From positions 248,001 through 312,000 of the forward strand of contig NZ_SPQR01000001.1 of the NCBI RefSeq assembly GCF_004766055.1: 64,000 bases of DNA. Direction: 5' to 3'. This DNA is from Desulfosporosinus sp. Sb-LF (GTDB taxonomy: Bacteria > Bacillota > Desulfitobacteriia > Desulfitobacteriales > Desulfitobacteriaceae). Position 1 is the stretch's first letter; each line of letters starts with the position of its first letter. Of the stretch, positions 34,230-42,009 are shown piece by piece. The position numbers were made by a program, and so were the translations under genes. Below the pieces are notes generated by a model. It was not told the origin of the DNA and did no database searches. It saw only the letters and a list, made by a program, of their open reading frames with translations.

Positions 34230-35833
34230 TGGAAACGAATCGGAAACGCAGTATTTTAATTCTTGGATTACTCTTAGGGATGTTCTTTGCAAGTTTGGAT
34301 CAGACAATCGTGGGGACCGCCATGCCCCGAGTCGTTTCAGATTTGCAAGGGTTAAATATCTTTGTGTGGGTAACAACGGCCTATATGTTAAGCTCGACGA
34401 CCGTTGTACCAATTGCAGGTAAATTAGCGGATATTTTTGGTCGCCGTATCATGTACGTCTCGGGTATTGTGATCTTTATGGTGGGGTCGGCGTTATCTGG
34501 ACAAGCACATTCTATGACGTCGTTAATCTTATCCCGTGCTCTTCAAGGTGTGGGCGGTGGAATCATGATGCCAATGGCCATGACCATTGTTGGAGATATA
34601 TTTCCGCCAGCTCAAAGGGGTAAATGGCAAGGAATCATGGGCGCTCTATTTGGCCTTTCTTCTATAGTTGGTCCAACCATCGGAGGTTGGATTGTCGACC
34701 ATTCTTCTTGGCGTTGGGTATTTTATATTAACATTCCCGTTGGGATACTAGCTGCGGCCACGATCTTTGTGGGTCTCTCCGGTGAACAACGCGCAAAAGA
34801 GAAAGCCATCACCATTGATTATGCGGGAGTTGTGTCGCTCATTTTTGGAGTCGTGCCCCTATTACTGGGTTTAAGTCTGGGCGGGAGAGACTATCCCTGG
34901 GGCTCTTGGCAAATCCTGACCCTCTTTGCAACGGCAATCATCTTCTTAAGTGCCTTTGTGATGGTTGAGAAAAAAGCCGCCGACCCGATCTTAAGTCTGC
35001 ATTTATTTGAGAACAAAGTATTTACTACGGTTAATATTGTTGGTTTTCTCATGGGCTTTGGTATGTTTGGAGCGATTATGTTCTTACCCTTGTATCTCCA
35101 AGGTGTACTGGGCGTAAGCGCAACATCCTCAGGCAATACCATGATTCCGATGATGGCGGCCATGATGATAACAAGTATTTTGGGGGGCAAACTCGTCACT
35201 AGAATTCAGTTCCGCGTACAGCTCGCCCTGGGAATGGCCATTATGGCCATTGGGTTCTACTTGATGAGTACCATGAATGTTAGCACGAGTCAATTAACGG
35301 CGATCGTTAACATTATTGTCTTAGGATTAGGAATGGGCTTAGTGATGCCAACGCTGACAATTGCAGTCCAGAGTGTCTTTCCTCCCTCTGAAAGAGGGGT
35401 TGTTACCGCTGCAACTCAATTCTTTCGTAGTATTGGAAGCACCCTTGGGATGACGATTCTCGGAGTGGTTATGAATCAATACTCGGCAAGTTCTTTAAGA
35501 GGAAACTTTTTACCAACGGTTCAAGCGATTCCTGGTATCCAAGCAAGCCCTTTTGCGGGTATGCTTGCAAAGGCTGAAACTGATCCACAAGGGTTATTTA
35601 ATATGCTGCTTAGTCCTGATGCTCTAAAAAGCATTCCTCAACCGTTACAACAAATCATGATGCCTCCGTTGAAATTAGCCTTAGCAAACTCTCTGCATTA
35701 TGTGTTTCTAGTAGCAATGGGTATTGTATTTATTGGGACCTGCGTTAGTTTGTTTATGGGAGATGCAAGAATTGAGGTCGAAGGAAATTCAAAAACAAGG
35801 GTCAAACTGGAACCTGACTTGAATCATGCTTAA
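34229..35833 (+). CDS. DHA2-family (14-TM) MFS drug exporter
   Basis: The 534-residue protein has about 14 membrane helices and the family motifs LDQTIVGTAMPRVVSDL (motif D1), GKLADIFGRR (motif A) and the motif C-like region GPTIGGWIVDHSSWRWVFYI. It resembles EmrB/QacA proton-driven exporters of hydrophobic or cationic compounds. It overlaps marR by one base and ends at a strong terminator (35837). A partial copy of its C-terminal third lies at 8468-8887 with very few base changes, showing a recent duplication. Confidence 0.93.
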   Translation: METNRKRSILILGLLLGMFFASLDQTIVGTAMPRVVSDLQGLNIFVWVTTAYMLSSTTVVPIAGKLADIFGRRIMYVSGIVIFMVGSALSGQAHSMTSLILSRALQGVGGGIMMPMAMTIVGDIFPPAQRGKWQGIMGALFGLSSIVGPTIGGWIVDHSSWRWVFYINIPVGILAAATIFVGLSGEQRAKEKAITIDYAGVVSLIFGVVPLLLGLSLGGRDYPWGSWQILTLFATAIIFLSAFVMVEKKAADPILSLHLFENKVFTTVNIVGFLMGFGMFGAIMFLPLYLQGVLGVSATSSGNTMIPMMAAMMITSILGGKLVTRIQFRVQLALGMAIMAIGFYLMSTMNVSTSQLTAIVNIIVLGLGMGLVMPTLTIAVQSVFPPSERGVVTAATQFFRSIGSTLGMTILGVVMNQYSASSLRGNFLPTVQAIPGIQASPFAGMLAKAETDPQGLFNMLLSPDALKSIPQPLQQIMMPPLKLALANSLHYVFLVAMGIVFIGTCVSLFMGDARIEVEGNSKTRVKLEPDLNHA

Positions 35834-35836
35834 ATC

Positions 35837-35873
35837 AAAAGGCCATTGCAACGAATGCAATGGCCTTTTCAAT
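35837..35873 (+). terminator. Terminator of the marR-exporter operon
   Basis: AAAAGGCCATTGC and GCAATGGCCTTTT form a 13-base perfect stem around a 7-base loop. The matching terminator at 8928 has paired base changes in the stem, an indication that the structure matters. Confidence 0.85.
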
Positions 35874-35904
35874 TGGTTTAAAAAGGCGAATGGGGTAGGT
35901 TGCC

Positions 35905-37383
35905 TTAAACATGCATTCCTTCCTGGTCATTCATTGAAAATCCATCTCTTTTAACATCATTGATATTTAATGAATCATCGTTTGCTACAATATTCTTAAG
36001 TTTTTTAACGGCCCCATAAGCTTCTTTTAATGAAAGCTTATCACCTCTCCCGGAAATAACCCATAACGTTTTATACCCCTTAGGTATTGTTAGAAGCTTA
36101 TCTTCACCTTTGCCATCCGTAAAATAGACTAACAAATTAACCTTGTGATGATTGGCATATTCAAAAACCGGGGTAAACCGGGTGCCTCCTCTGATGTTAA
36201 TTCGATCGTTTATGTCCTTTGCCGATTTGACGTTATACACACGTCTGATTTCACTGTCACATTCTACAATCGTAAGTTCATGATTATAGTTTTTAACGAT
36301 ATCCAGGACTTCTTTAATGGCTTGATGAAATTCTTGATCACTAATGCTGCCGCTGATGTCAAGGGCAACAACAATGTTTGCTTTATGACTCCTGAGTTGA
36401 CCTCGTAAATCTAATCGATCGGGCTGTCTTCTATTTCTTCTGGTGATCGTCTTCTTTTTATGGCTTTCAACCGTTCCCATCAATTTCTTAAGATATAAAT
36501 TCCAAGGCAATTCACCTCTGCTGTTTTTAAGGGAGGAAATCATGCTTTCTAAATAGTTTGGAATGCTGCCTTTTTGAGCATGACTAATAAACTTCTCCGT
36601 AAATTTTTGAAGAGTTTTTTCATCGATATCACTGGAATCTTCCCAAAGGTCATGGGCTTTTTCAGGATGATACTCTGTTTCTATGGTTTCGTCCTGATCA
36701 CGATCAGGGGTACCGCCGTTAGCAGTCCCGGTTTTATCTTTGCTATCATCAGTGTCATCACTATCATCAGTATCACGTTCATCGGCAGCATCCTCATCTG
36801 CTTCCAGCAGGTCCAGGGCAGTTTGAATCCCTTCTAGATAATACTCGAAAGGTTTAAAGGGCAAGAGTTTTAAAGAATACTTTAGATTGACCCATTCTAA
36901 GGTCACAGCGTAGGGGGGGAGATGATCTAAATAAGTATTGACGACGACATTCATGGCCATATTGATGGCTAAGGTGCTGTAGTCAGCCTGGAATTCTTTG
37001 GCTCTTATTAAATGTAGGGATACTATATGGAGTATTTCGTGTTTAATCGTACTTTCCATTTGTTTGAGATTTAGATTTAAAAAAATGATGGGGTTAAAAT
37101 GTAGAACATACTTAGCCCCTTTAAAATTCACAGCAGTAGGGCTGCTGATATCAAAGCGGATTTCTCTGGACATTTGCATCAAAAAATAGCCATAGAAATT
37201 ATCTTTGTCTTCCATAAGACTTAAGCTTACTTGATCGACAAGGCTGAAAAACTCTTTTGTAAACGATTTGGGTATAGTTACCTTGGCCTGTGCATCGTTG
37301 CGTTTTGCTTTTAAATAAGTCTTGAAAATAATATCTGTTTTTTCGATTAGCTCTTGAACTTGGTTATCAAAAAAAGTTTCCAT
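35905..37383 (-). CDS. VWA / DUF2201-type metallopeptidase-like protein
   Basis: The 492-residue protein begins with a domain carrying STIKHEILHIVSLHLIRA (an HExxH zinc motif near residue 120). An acidic, low-complexity linker rich in D/E (about 195-240) follows. The C-terminal von Willebrand A-like domain has a metal-site motif DISGSIS in IVVALDISGSISD, plus LVYFTDGKGEDKLL. This layout fits the DUF2201 predicted metallopeptidase/VWA family, which is regularly paired with MoxR ATPases. Here the AAA gene ends three bases upstream, so the products probably work as a complex. Substrate unknown. Confidence 0.88.
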   Translation of the reverse strand: METFFDNQVQELIEKTDIIFKTYLKAKRNDAQAKVTIPKSFTKEFFSLVDQVSLSLMEDKDNFYGYFLMQMSREIRFDISSPTAVNFKGAKYVLHFNPIIFLNLNLKQMESTIKHEILHIVSLHLIRAKEFQADYSTLAINMAMNVVVNTYLDHLPPYAVTLEWVNLKYSLKLLPFKPFEYYLEGIQTALDLLEADEDAADERDTDDSDDTDDSKDKTGTANGGTPDRDQDETIETEYHPEKAHDLWEDSSDIDEKTLQKFTEKFISHAQKGSIPNYLESMISSLKNSRGELPWNLYLKKLMGTVESHKKKTITRRNRRQPDRLDLRGQLRSHKANIVVALDISGSISDQEFHQAIKEVLDIVKNYNHELTIVECDSEIRRVYNVKSAKDINDRINIRGGTRFTPVFEYANHHKVNLLVYFTDGKGEDKLLTIPKGYKTLWVISGRGDKLSLKEAYGAVKKLKNIVANDDSLNINDVKRDGFSMNDQEGMHV

Positions 37384-37386
37384 AGA

Positions 37387-38517
37387 TTAGGACCTGATTA
37401 AACGATAAGCTTCAAAATAGGATGCGATGAACGCTTCATTTTCTAGGGCGTGTTTGTATACTTCAGGATAACTGTTTTTAATATCCTTCATGAGGCCTAT
37501 CTTTAAATCGACAGGATATAGGTTCAAAAACTCAATCAGCGTCTCTATATAAAACTTAGAATCCTCTCGATCATATAAGATAGTTGCTTCTAAGTCTTTG
37601 AGAATATTCTTGGCGGATAGATAAAGCCTGGTATGGCTTTCGTTTTTTACTTTGTCTCTGATCGATTCAGGAAGAGAATTTTCTGAAAAAACATCTTGAT
37701 AGGCTATGAGTGAACGATGATCGGCTTCCACAAAGCTCACGAGCTCTTCGGCTATTAATCGCCCGACATTTCCTTTGACAACATTTAAAAACACGGAGCG
37801 AGGTATCGAAGATTTTTTCTCCTGATACATTTTATAACTGCTGGAAATTCGCTCGTAACTTCTGGGGGTTGCTCTTAGATCATCCTCGTTGATCTTATGC
37901 AAATAATCGGGGAAAGTGGAGATAAACTCGATAACCTTTTGCTCAATTCCGGCATCGATAGCCCAATCCAGCCACTGATGATAATCTGGCTCCATAGATA
38001 ACCAGACAAATCGATTTTCTTGGGCGGCGTCCATATCGACGACTTGATAATCAAAATCCGAACCATATTTGCTGGAAGGATTCATAGCGGCTAATATCTT
38101 TACACCTTCAGGTAACTTATAGCCATTAATTTCTCGATTAAGGACTAAATTCATAAGTTCCTGCTGGACGGTATGTTCACAGCGATTGATCTCGTCGATA
38201 AATAACAGAACGATTTTTCCTTGAGATGTTTCTTCATCAATTTCCCTGAGCTTATGATGAACAGCATAGACTGTCGCTTTCTTTTCAACCTGAGCTTCTT
38301 TATCATTGACGCCTACATAAGATTCTATCGTTGGCAGACCCCCTATTTCACCTTCCTTAAGGAGATTCCCATTGATGACAATTAAACTCCAATGGTTTTG
38401 TTGAGCAATTTCCTTGGCTAACGCTGTTTTTCCGATTCCGCTTTCCCCGACGATTAAGGGGACTTCTCCAGTCGATAGTACTAAGTCAACACTTTTTAAG
38501 GTGTCTGCAAAATTCAT
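37387..38517 (-). CDS. MoxR-type AAA+ ATPase
   Basis: The 376-residue protein has Walker A GESGIGKTALAKEIA (about 23-37), Walker B IVLLFIDEINRCEHTVQQEL, and sensor region KILAAMNPSSKYG. MoxR ATPases act as chaperones that remodel or insert metals into partners, nearly always with a VWA protein. Here that partner is encoded three bases downstream and the repeat protein twelve bases upstream. It is the motor of the three-gene unit; the unit's role is not established. Confidence 0.93.
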   Translation of the reverse strand: MNFADTLKSVDLVLSTGEVPLIVGESGIGKTALAKEIAQQNHWSLIVINGNLLKEGEIGGLPTIESYVGVNDKEAQVEKKATVYAVHHKLREIDEETSQGKIVLLFIDEINRCEHTVQQELMNLVLNREINGYKLPEGVKILAAMNPSSKYGSDFDYQVVDMDAAQENRFVWLSMEPDYHQWLDWAIDAGIEQKVIEFISTFPDYLHKINEDDLRATPRSYERISSSYKMYQEKKSSIPRSVFLNVVKGNVGRLIAEELVSFVEADHRSLIAYQDVFSENSLPESIRDKVKNESHTRLYLSAKNILKDLEATILYDREDSKFYIETLIEFLNLYPVDLKIGLMKDIKNSYPEVYKHALENEAFIASYFEAYRLIRS

Positions 38518-38529
38518 GATGTCTCACTC

Positions 38530-39333
38530 CTATAGCATCTTCAGCTTCTCATCGACCGCTATTTTTTTTGCCTTTTTACTGCCATATTTATAAATAAACA
38601 TGAGCTTGTCCATGGGCATCAGGTCGCTTTCTTTATTAATATAACGGCAATTTAAAAAGTCCCTAACATATTTTTCTTCAACATCTTCATTAGCTAAGGA
38701 TTCCTTTAACACTTGTTCTAATTCATCGGTAGAGACTTCGTTCATGACATAGTTAATCACTAAACTATTGACTTTCAAAAACTCTAAGATTTTAGGTCGA
38801 TCTAAATCCTTGATAAAGGTAATAGCCCTCTCATTATTCTTAATCGCCAGAAGCTCGGCATGATGGCTAGGAGAATTGATATATCTTAAGGCGTCATAAC
38901 TGATTTTTACAGCCTCTTCTTGGACACATTCGCAAGGTTCTTTAAAAAACTTTATGGAATCGTAATTTTTCCGTATAGCTAATAATTGCAATTCCTCACT
39001 TGGATTCTTAACATATTTAATAGCCCAGCCAGCTTGATTGATCGCTAACTTGATTAACTCATCGCTTGGATTTTTAATGTACTCTAAGTTAACCCAGCCA
39101 TCATTGATCGCTTTGATCATCATATCTTCTGTAGGGTTATTTATAAATTGAATCGCTCGACCATTATTGTCTAAAGCTAATTTCTGCATCTCCTCAGTTG
39201 GATTTTCTATATATTTTAAGGTGAGTCCATTTTGTTTAACTGCCAATAACTTTATCTCATCTGTAGGATTATTTATATAGGCTATAGCATTGGGATTATT
39301 CTTTATCATTGTAATTAGCTTTTCCTTTTCCAT
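38530..39333 (-). CDS. DUF4116-like repeat protein, first gene of the MoxR/VWA operon
   Basis: The 267-residue protein is built from at least seven ~23-residue repeats with the pattern A(I/L)xYIxNPTxExxxLAxxxN, for example YINNPTDEIKLLAVKQNG, YIENPTEEMQKLALDNNG and FINNPTEDMMIKAINDG. This matches DUF4116-like helical repeats, which are expected to form a curved binding surface. The C-terminal 90 residues are not repetitive. RBS GAAGGAAAG precedes the ATG. It starts the operon, 12 bases before the AAA gene, and is a good candidate for the substrate-recognition part. Confidence 0.8.
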   Translation of the reverse strand: MEKEKLITMIKNNPNAIAYINNPTDEIKLLAVKQNGLTLKYIENPTEEMQKLALDNNGRAIQFINNPTEDMMIKAINDGWVNLEYIKNPSDELIKLAINQAGWAIKYVKNPSEELQLLAIRKNYDSIKFFKEPCECVQEEAVKISYDALRYINSPSHHAELLAIKNNERAITFIKDLDRPKILEFLKVNSLVINYVMNEVSTDELEQVLKESLANEDVEEKYVRDFLNCRYINKESDLMPMDKLMFIYKYGSKKAKKIAVDEKLKML

Positions 39334-39407
39334 AATGTTACTTTCCTTCTGTTATTGTTTTTATGATTGCTTAGTATTATTAACATTAATATATCTTTTA
39401 AGTTAAT

Positions 39408-40109
39408 CTAAATAGTATTGCCCTTTACCCACTTTGCCACCACAAATCCAGGATTTCCTTCTCTTTTATCCTCGATAGCTAGGGCCTCAGCTGTTGTTTG
39501 AACATTTGGTGGGAAGAAAAGACATTCTCCAATTTCGACAGCTCCGCCGATTTGCCAGGAACATATTTCCTCTTTGGTATAAAGGGTAGCACGGGCGAAG
39601 ACAGAAGTGGGGTTGTTACGAACTGCCTCCGCATAGTATTCACTCCAGGCACTCATGCCGGCGATGAGGCCGATCATCATACAGCCCCTAGACTTTAAAC
39701 GATTAAAAAGTTTTTGCAAGACGTTTTCCGGTTTAGGTACGAATTCAAAAGCGGTCATGGAAAAAATCCCATCATAGGTTTCAAGTTGATCTAGAATTTC
39801 TGTAATATCCGCATTCCACCAGTGAACAGGCTTAGCTTTTGAGTTGTTTTCCTCAATGGTCGCTATTTTCTTTTTGGCCAGAGCCATCATTTCACTGGAA
39901 ATATCCATAGCAGTGACCTCATATCCCTCTTGCACAAGCAAGCTGGTATATTGTCCAGTACCACATCCGATCTCAAGAACCTTTGGCCCTGGTGCTTTAA
40001 ACATGGACTGGGCCAGGTGACGTTCAACTTGATCAGATACTGATCCAAGCTCAGTATCATACCAGGAATCATAATGTGTAGCTACGTGGTCAAAAAGTGC
40101 TTCGTTCAT
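39408..40109 (-). CDS. Class I SAM-dependent methyltransferase
   Basis: ATG 40109, six bases after GAGGGTGA, gives 233 residues. The SAM-binding motif is VLEIGCGTGQYTSLLVQ (near 45-61), followed by motif II VTAMDISSEMMALAKKK and HWWNADITEI. The fold is that of small-molecule methyltransferases of the Methyltransf_11/25 type. The C-terminal half, with EYYAEAVRNNPTSVFAR and VEIGECLFFPP, gives no clue to substrate. It lies 74 bases upstream of, and in the same direction as, the MoxR operon but has its own spacing, so co-transcription is uncertain. Confidence 0.9.
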   Translation of the reverse strand: MNEALFDHVATHYDSWYDTELGSVSDQVERHLAQSMFKAPGPKVLEIGCGTGQYTSLLVQEGYEVTAMDISSEMMALAKKKIATIEENNSKAKPVHWWNADITEILDQLETYDGIFSMTAFEFVPKPENVLQKLFNRLKSRGCMMIGLIAGMSAWSEYYAEAVRNNPTSVFARATLYTKEEICSWQIGGAVEIGECLFFPPNVQTTAEALAIEDKREGNPGFVVAKWVKGNTI

Positions 40110-40358
40110 TCGCAATCACCCTCATGTTCCTATTTCCTATTTTTATCTATAACTTTCTACTTTTTGCTTTGTAATTCCTTCTTTACTAGGTCTTCGACTT
40201 TTTTTGCTATTTTCTAATATCCTGGAAGGGAATAAACAAATCACGCGGAAATATTAAAGGATAACTCGGAAAATAAAGATTAGTGTCTAAAATGCCTCCC
40301 TATCGGAAAAGCAAATAACAATAGGACTGTGAATGGCAAATGAGGAGTGTATTAGTTT

Positions 40359-40766
40359 ATGATTAATGGAAAAATGAAAAAACTATTGCCATCAATCGAT
40401 GTATGGCTCAAAGAAGCAAAAACTGATCCAGCGGCTTTACAGGAAGGGATGTTCTTAGTTCATAATGGCGTTGTGCGCCAAACGCCCAAAGCCAAGGTAC
40501 GCCAAGGAATTGATGACGGTTCGATGGTGAAGGGAATGGAATTTGCTTATGATGCGGCAAAGGTTGATGCGGCGATTATTGAAACCTATAAGATGGACGG
40601 TATTTTCCATGTCAGGGTTTGGCTTAATGAAGGCCAGCTTGAACTTGGCGACGACATAATGTTTGTGCTGATAGGCGGCGACATTAGACCACATGTTGTT
40701 GATGCCCTGCAATTCCTGGTTGAAAAGATTAAAAGCGAATGTGTTACTGAAATTGAACAAAAATAG
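40359..40766 (+). CDS. moaE: Molybdopterin synthase catalytic subunit MoaE-like protein
   Basis: The 135-residue protein begins at ATG 40359 behind GAGGAGTG. It shows the MoaE-like order of strands: FLVHNGVVRQTPKAKVRQG, VKGMEFAYDAAKVDAAIIE, GIFHVRVWLNEGQLELGDDI and VLIGGDIRPHVVDALQFLVE. MoaE with MoaD-thiocarboxylate converts cyclic pyranopterin to molybdopterin. Usual MoaE proteins have GRVR and a C-terminal K-x-P motif, which are not obvious here. The gene is alone, without moaD, so it may be a divergent relative with another role. Confidence 0.7.
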   Translation: MINGKMKKLLPSIDVWLKEAKTDPAALQEGMFLVHNGVVRQTPKAKVRQGIDDGSMVKGMEFAYDAAKVDAAIIETYKMDGIFHVRVWLNEGQLELGDDIMFVLIGGDIRPHVVDALQFLVEKIKSECVTEIEQK

Positions 40767-40789
40767 TAATTATTTTTGGGGGCACAATA

Positions 40790-41222
40790 TGAGCTGAACG
40801 CGGAAGAGCGGTCCAAGGAAGAAGCGTTCGAATATGTTTATAAACCGTGCGTCTATGCGGGACGTCCATGAAAACAAAATCAAGATGAATGATGCGGTTT
40901 CGAAGTTGCTTAAAGAGTTCGGCATCTTCAGCGAGGCCCCTTATTAGATGACGATTACGCTTTTCCAGAGCATGATTGAGGGCAGAAAATATACTCGCCG
41001 TGCCAACACTGAAATCACTCATTATTTCATTGAGCATATTGGTCTTGACTACGGCAAGAACGCTCTGACGAATGCGTTACGCCCAACGCAGGAAAATATA
41101 CAGTATTACTATGAGCAGACTGGCAACAAGTCGAATAGTATACGAGAACATCGGTTGGATTTTCCAGGGTAACCCTAAATATTACGATATTATCGGTGTA
41201 GTAACCGACCTGGATGTCCTAA
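40790..41222 (+). pseudogene. Mosaic of defence/restriction-type gene fragments
   Basis: Several short coding-like pieces lie in changing frames: ELNAEERSKEEAFEYVYKPC (from 40790), then MNDAVSKLLKEFGIFSEAPY (about 40880-40950), then KYTRRANTEITHYFIEHIGL. Finally NIGWIFQGNPKYYDIIGVVT followed by DLDVLTW (about 41140-41222) resembles the opening of EVE-type modified-base-binding domains seen in restriction proteins. None is complete. The last piece runs straight into the crp remnant. Confidence 0.45.
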
Positions 41223-41231
41223 CGTGGAGCA

Positions 41232-41521
41232 CAAAACAGATGCGGAATCTTTCAGCTCAAATTAATGACATATGTCTAAATAGCCCTAATGTGCGTTTGT
41301 AAAATACTATATTTTTTAAACTCAACTAATAGTGTTTTAGAGGTTTCGCAGAAAGAGTTAGGAGATCTACTTGGAATACATCGTGTAACATAAACCATAT
41401 ATTTAATGATCTTAAGGATAAAGGCATTATCGAATCTCAGAAGTGTAAAAAGAGAATTAACGTTTTAGACATTGAGAAACTATTCGAGCAAATTAGACTT
41501 GAAGAGCAAGAAATAGAATAG
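41232..41521 (+). pseudogene. C-terminal remnant of a Crp/Fnr-type regulator
   Basis: From KQMRNLSAQINDICLNSPNV onward this DNA matches 15170-15462, the dimer-helix and DNA-binding half of the intact Crp-family gene, at high identity. A TAA appears after NVRL and another after IHRVT, and one small deletion shifts the frame. The N-terminal sensor half is absent. The stop at 41521 corresponds to the intact gene's stop. Confidence 0.92.
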
Positions 41522-41552
41522 AAATATAGATAATTACCCAAACTCATCAGAT

Positions 41553-41588
41553 AAAGCACAGGGGAGAATCGCCCTGTGCTTTATTTTG
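41553..41588 (+). terminator. Rho-independent terminator after the crp remnant
   Basis: AAAGCACAGGG and CCCTGTGCTTT, 11-base perfect stem, loop GAGAATCG, then ATTTTG. The 41589-42000 stretch that follows shows no convincing gene. Confidence 0.8.
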
Positions 41589-42009
41589 AGGGTGTGTTAT
41601 CGATGAAGATATTGAAAATAATGCAGGAATTCGTGCTCTGTTTTTGATAGTATCTACTTAATAAAGAGATCATTCTAAGTCGTCCGAAATATTAAAAAGG
41701 ATCTCTTTGTTTATGAAAGATATCACAGAAACTAGAAGAATACATGGGAAGACAACTCGTCCCCCTAGAGCCAGTAAAGCGGAAAGATTATTAAATTTTT
41801 AAGGCCGGGAGGGATTATAAGTATAATTTTTGGTGAAGAACTTCATAATGTAATTCAGGATATTGAAGAGTGGGATCTAAGTGCGCTTACACATAGATTT
41901 CGCAAAAGTACAAACTTACGAAATTCCACGACCCCCTTGTCTTTAGGGAGTCCTCCGCATTTCTAATGGCTGTTAAGGCTTGAAAATATTCTATATAAAG
42001 GAGACCAAA

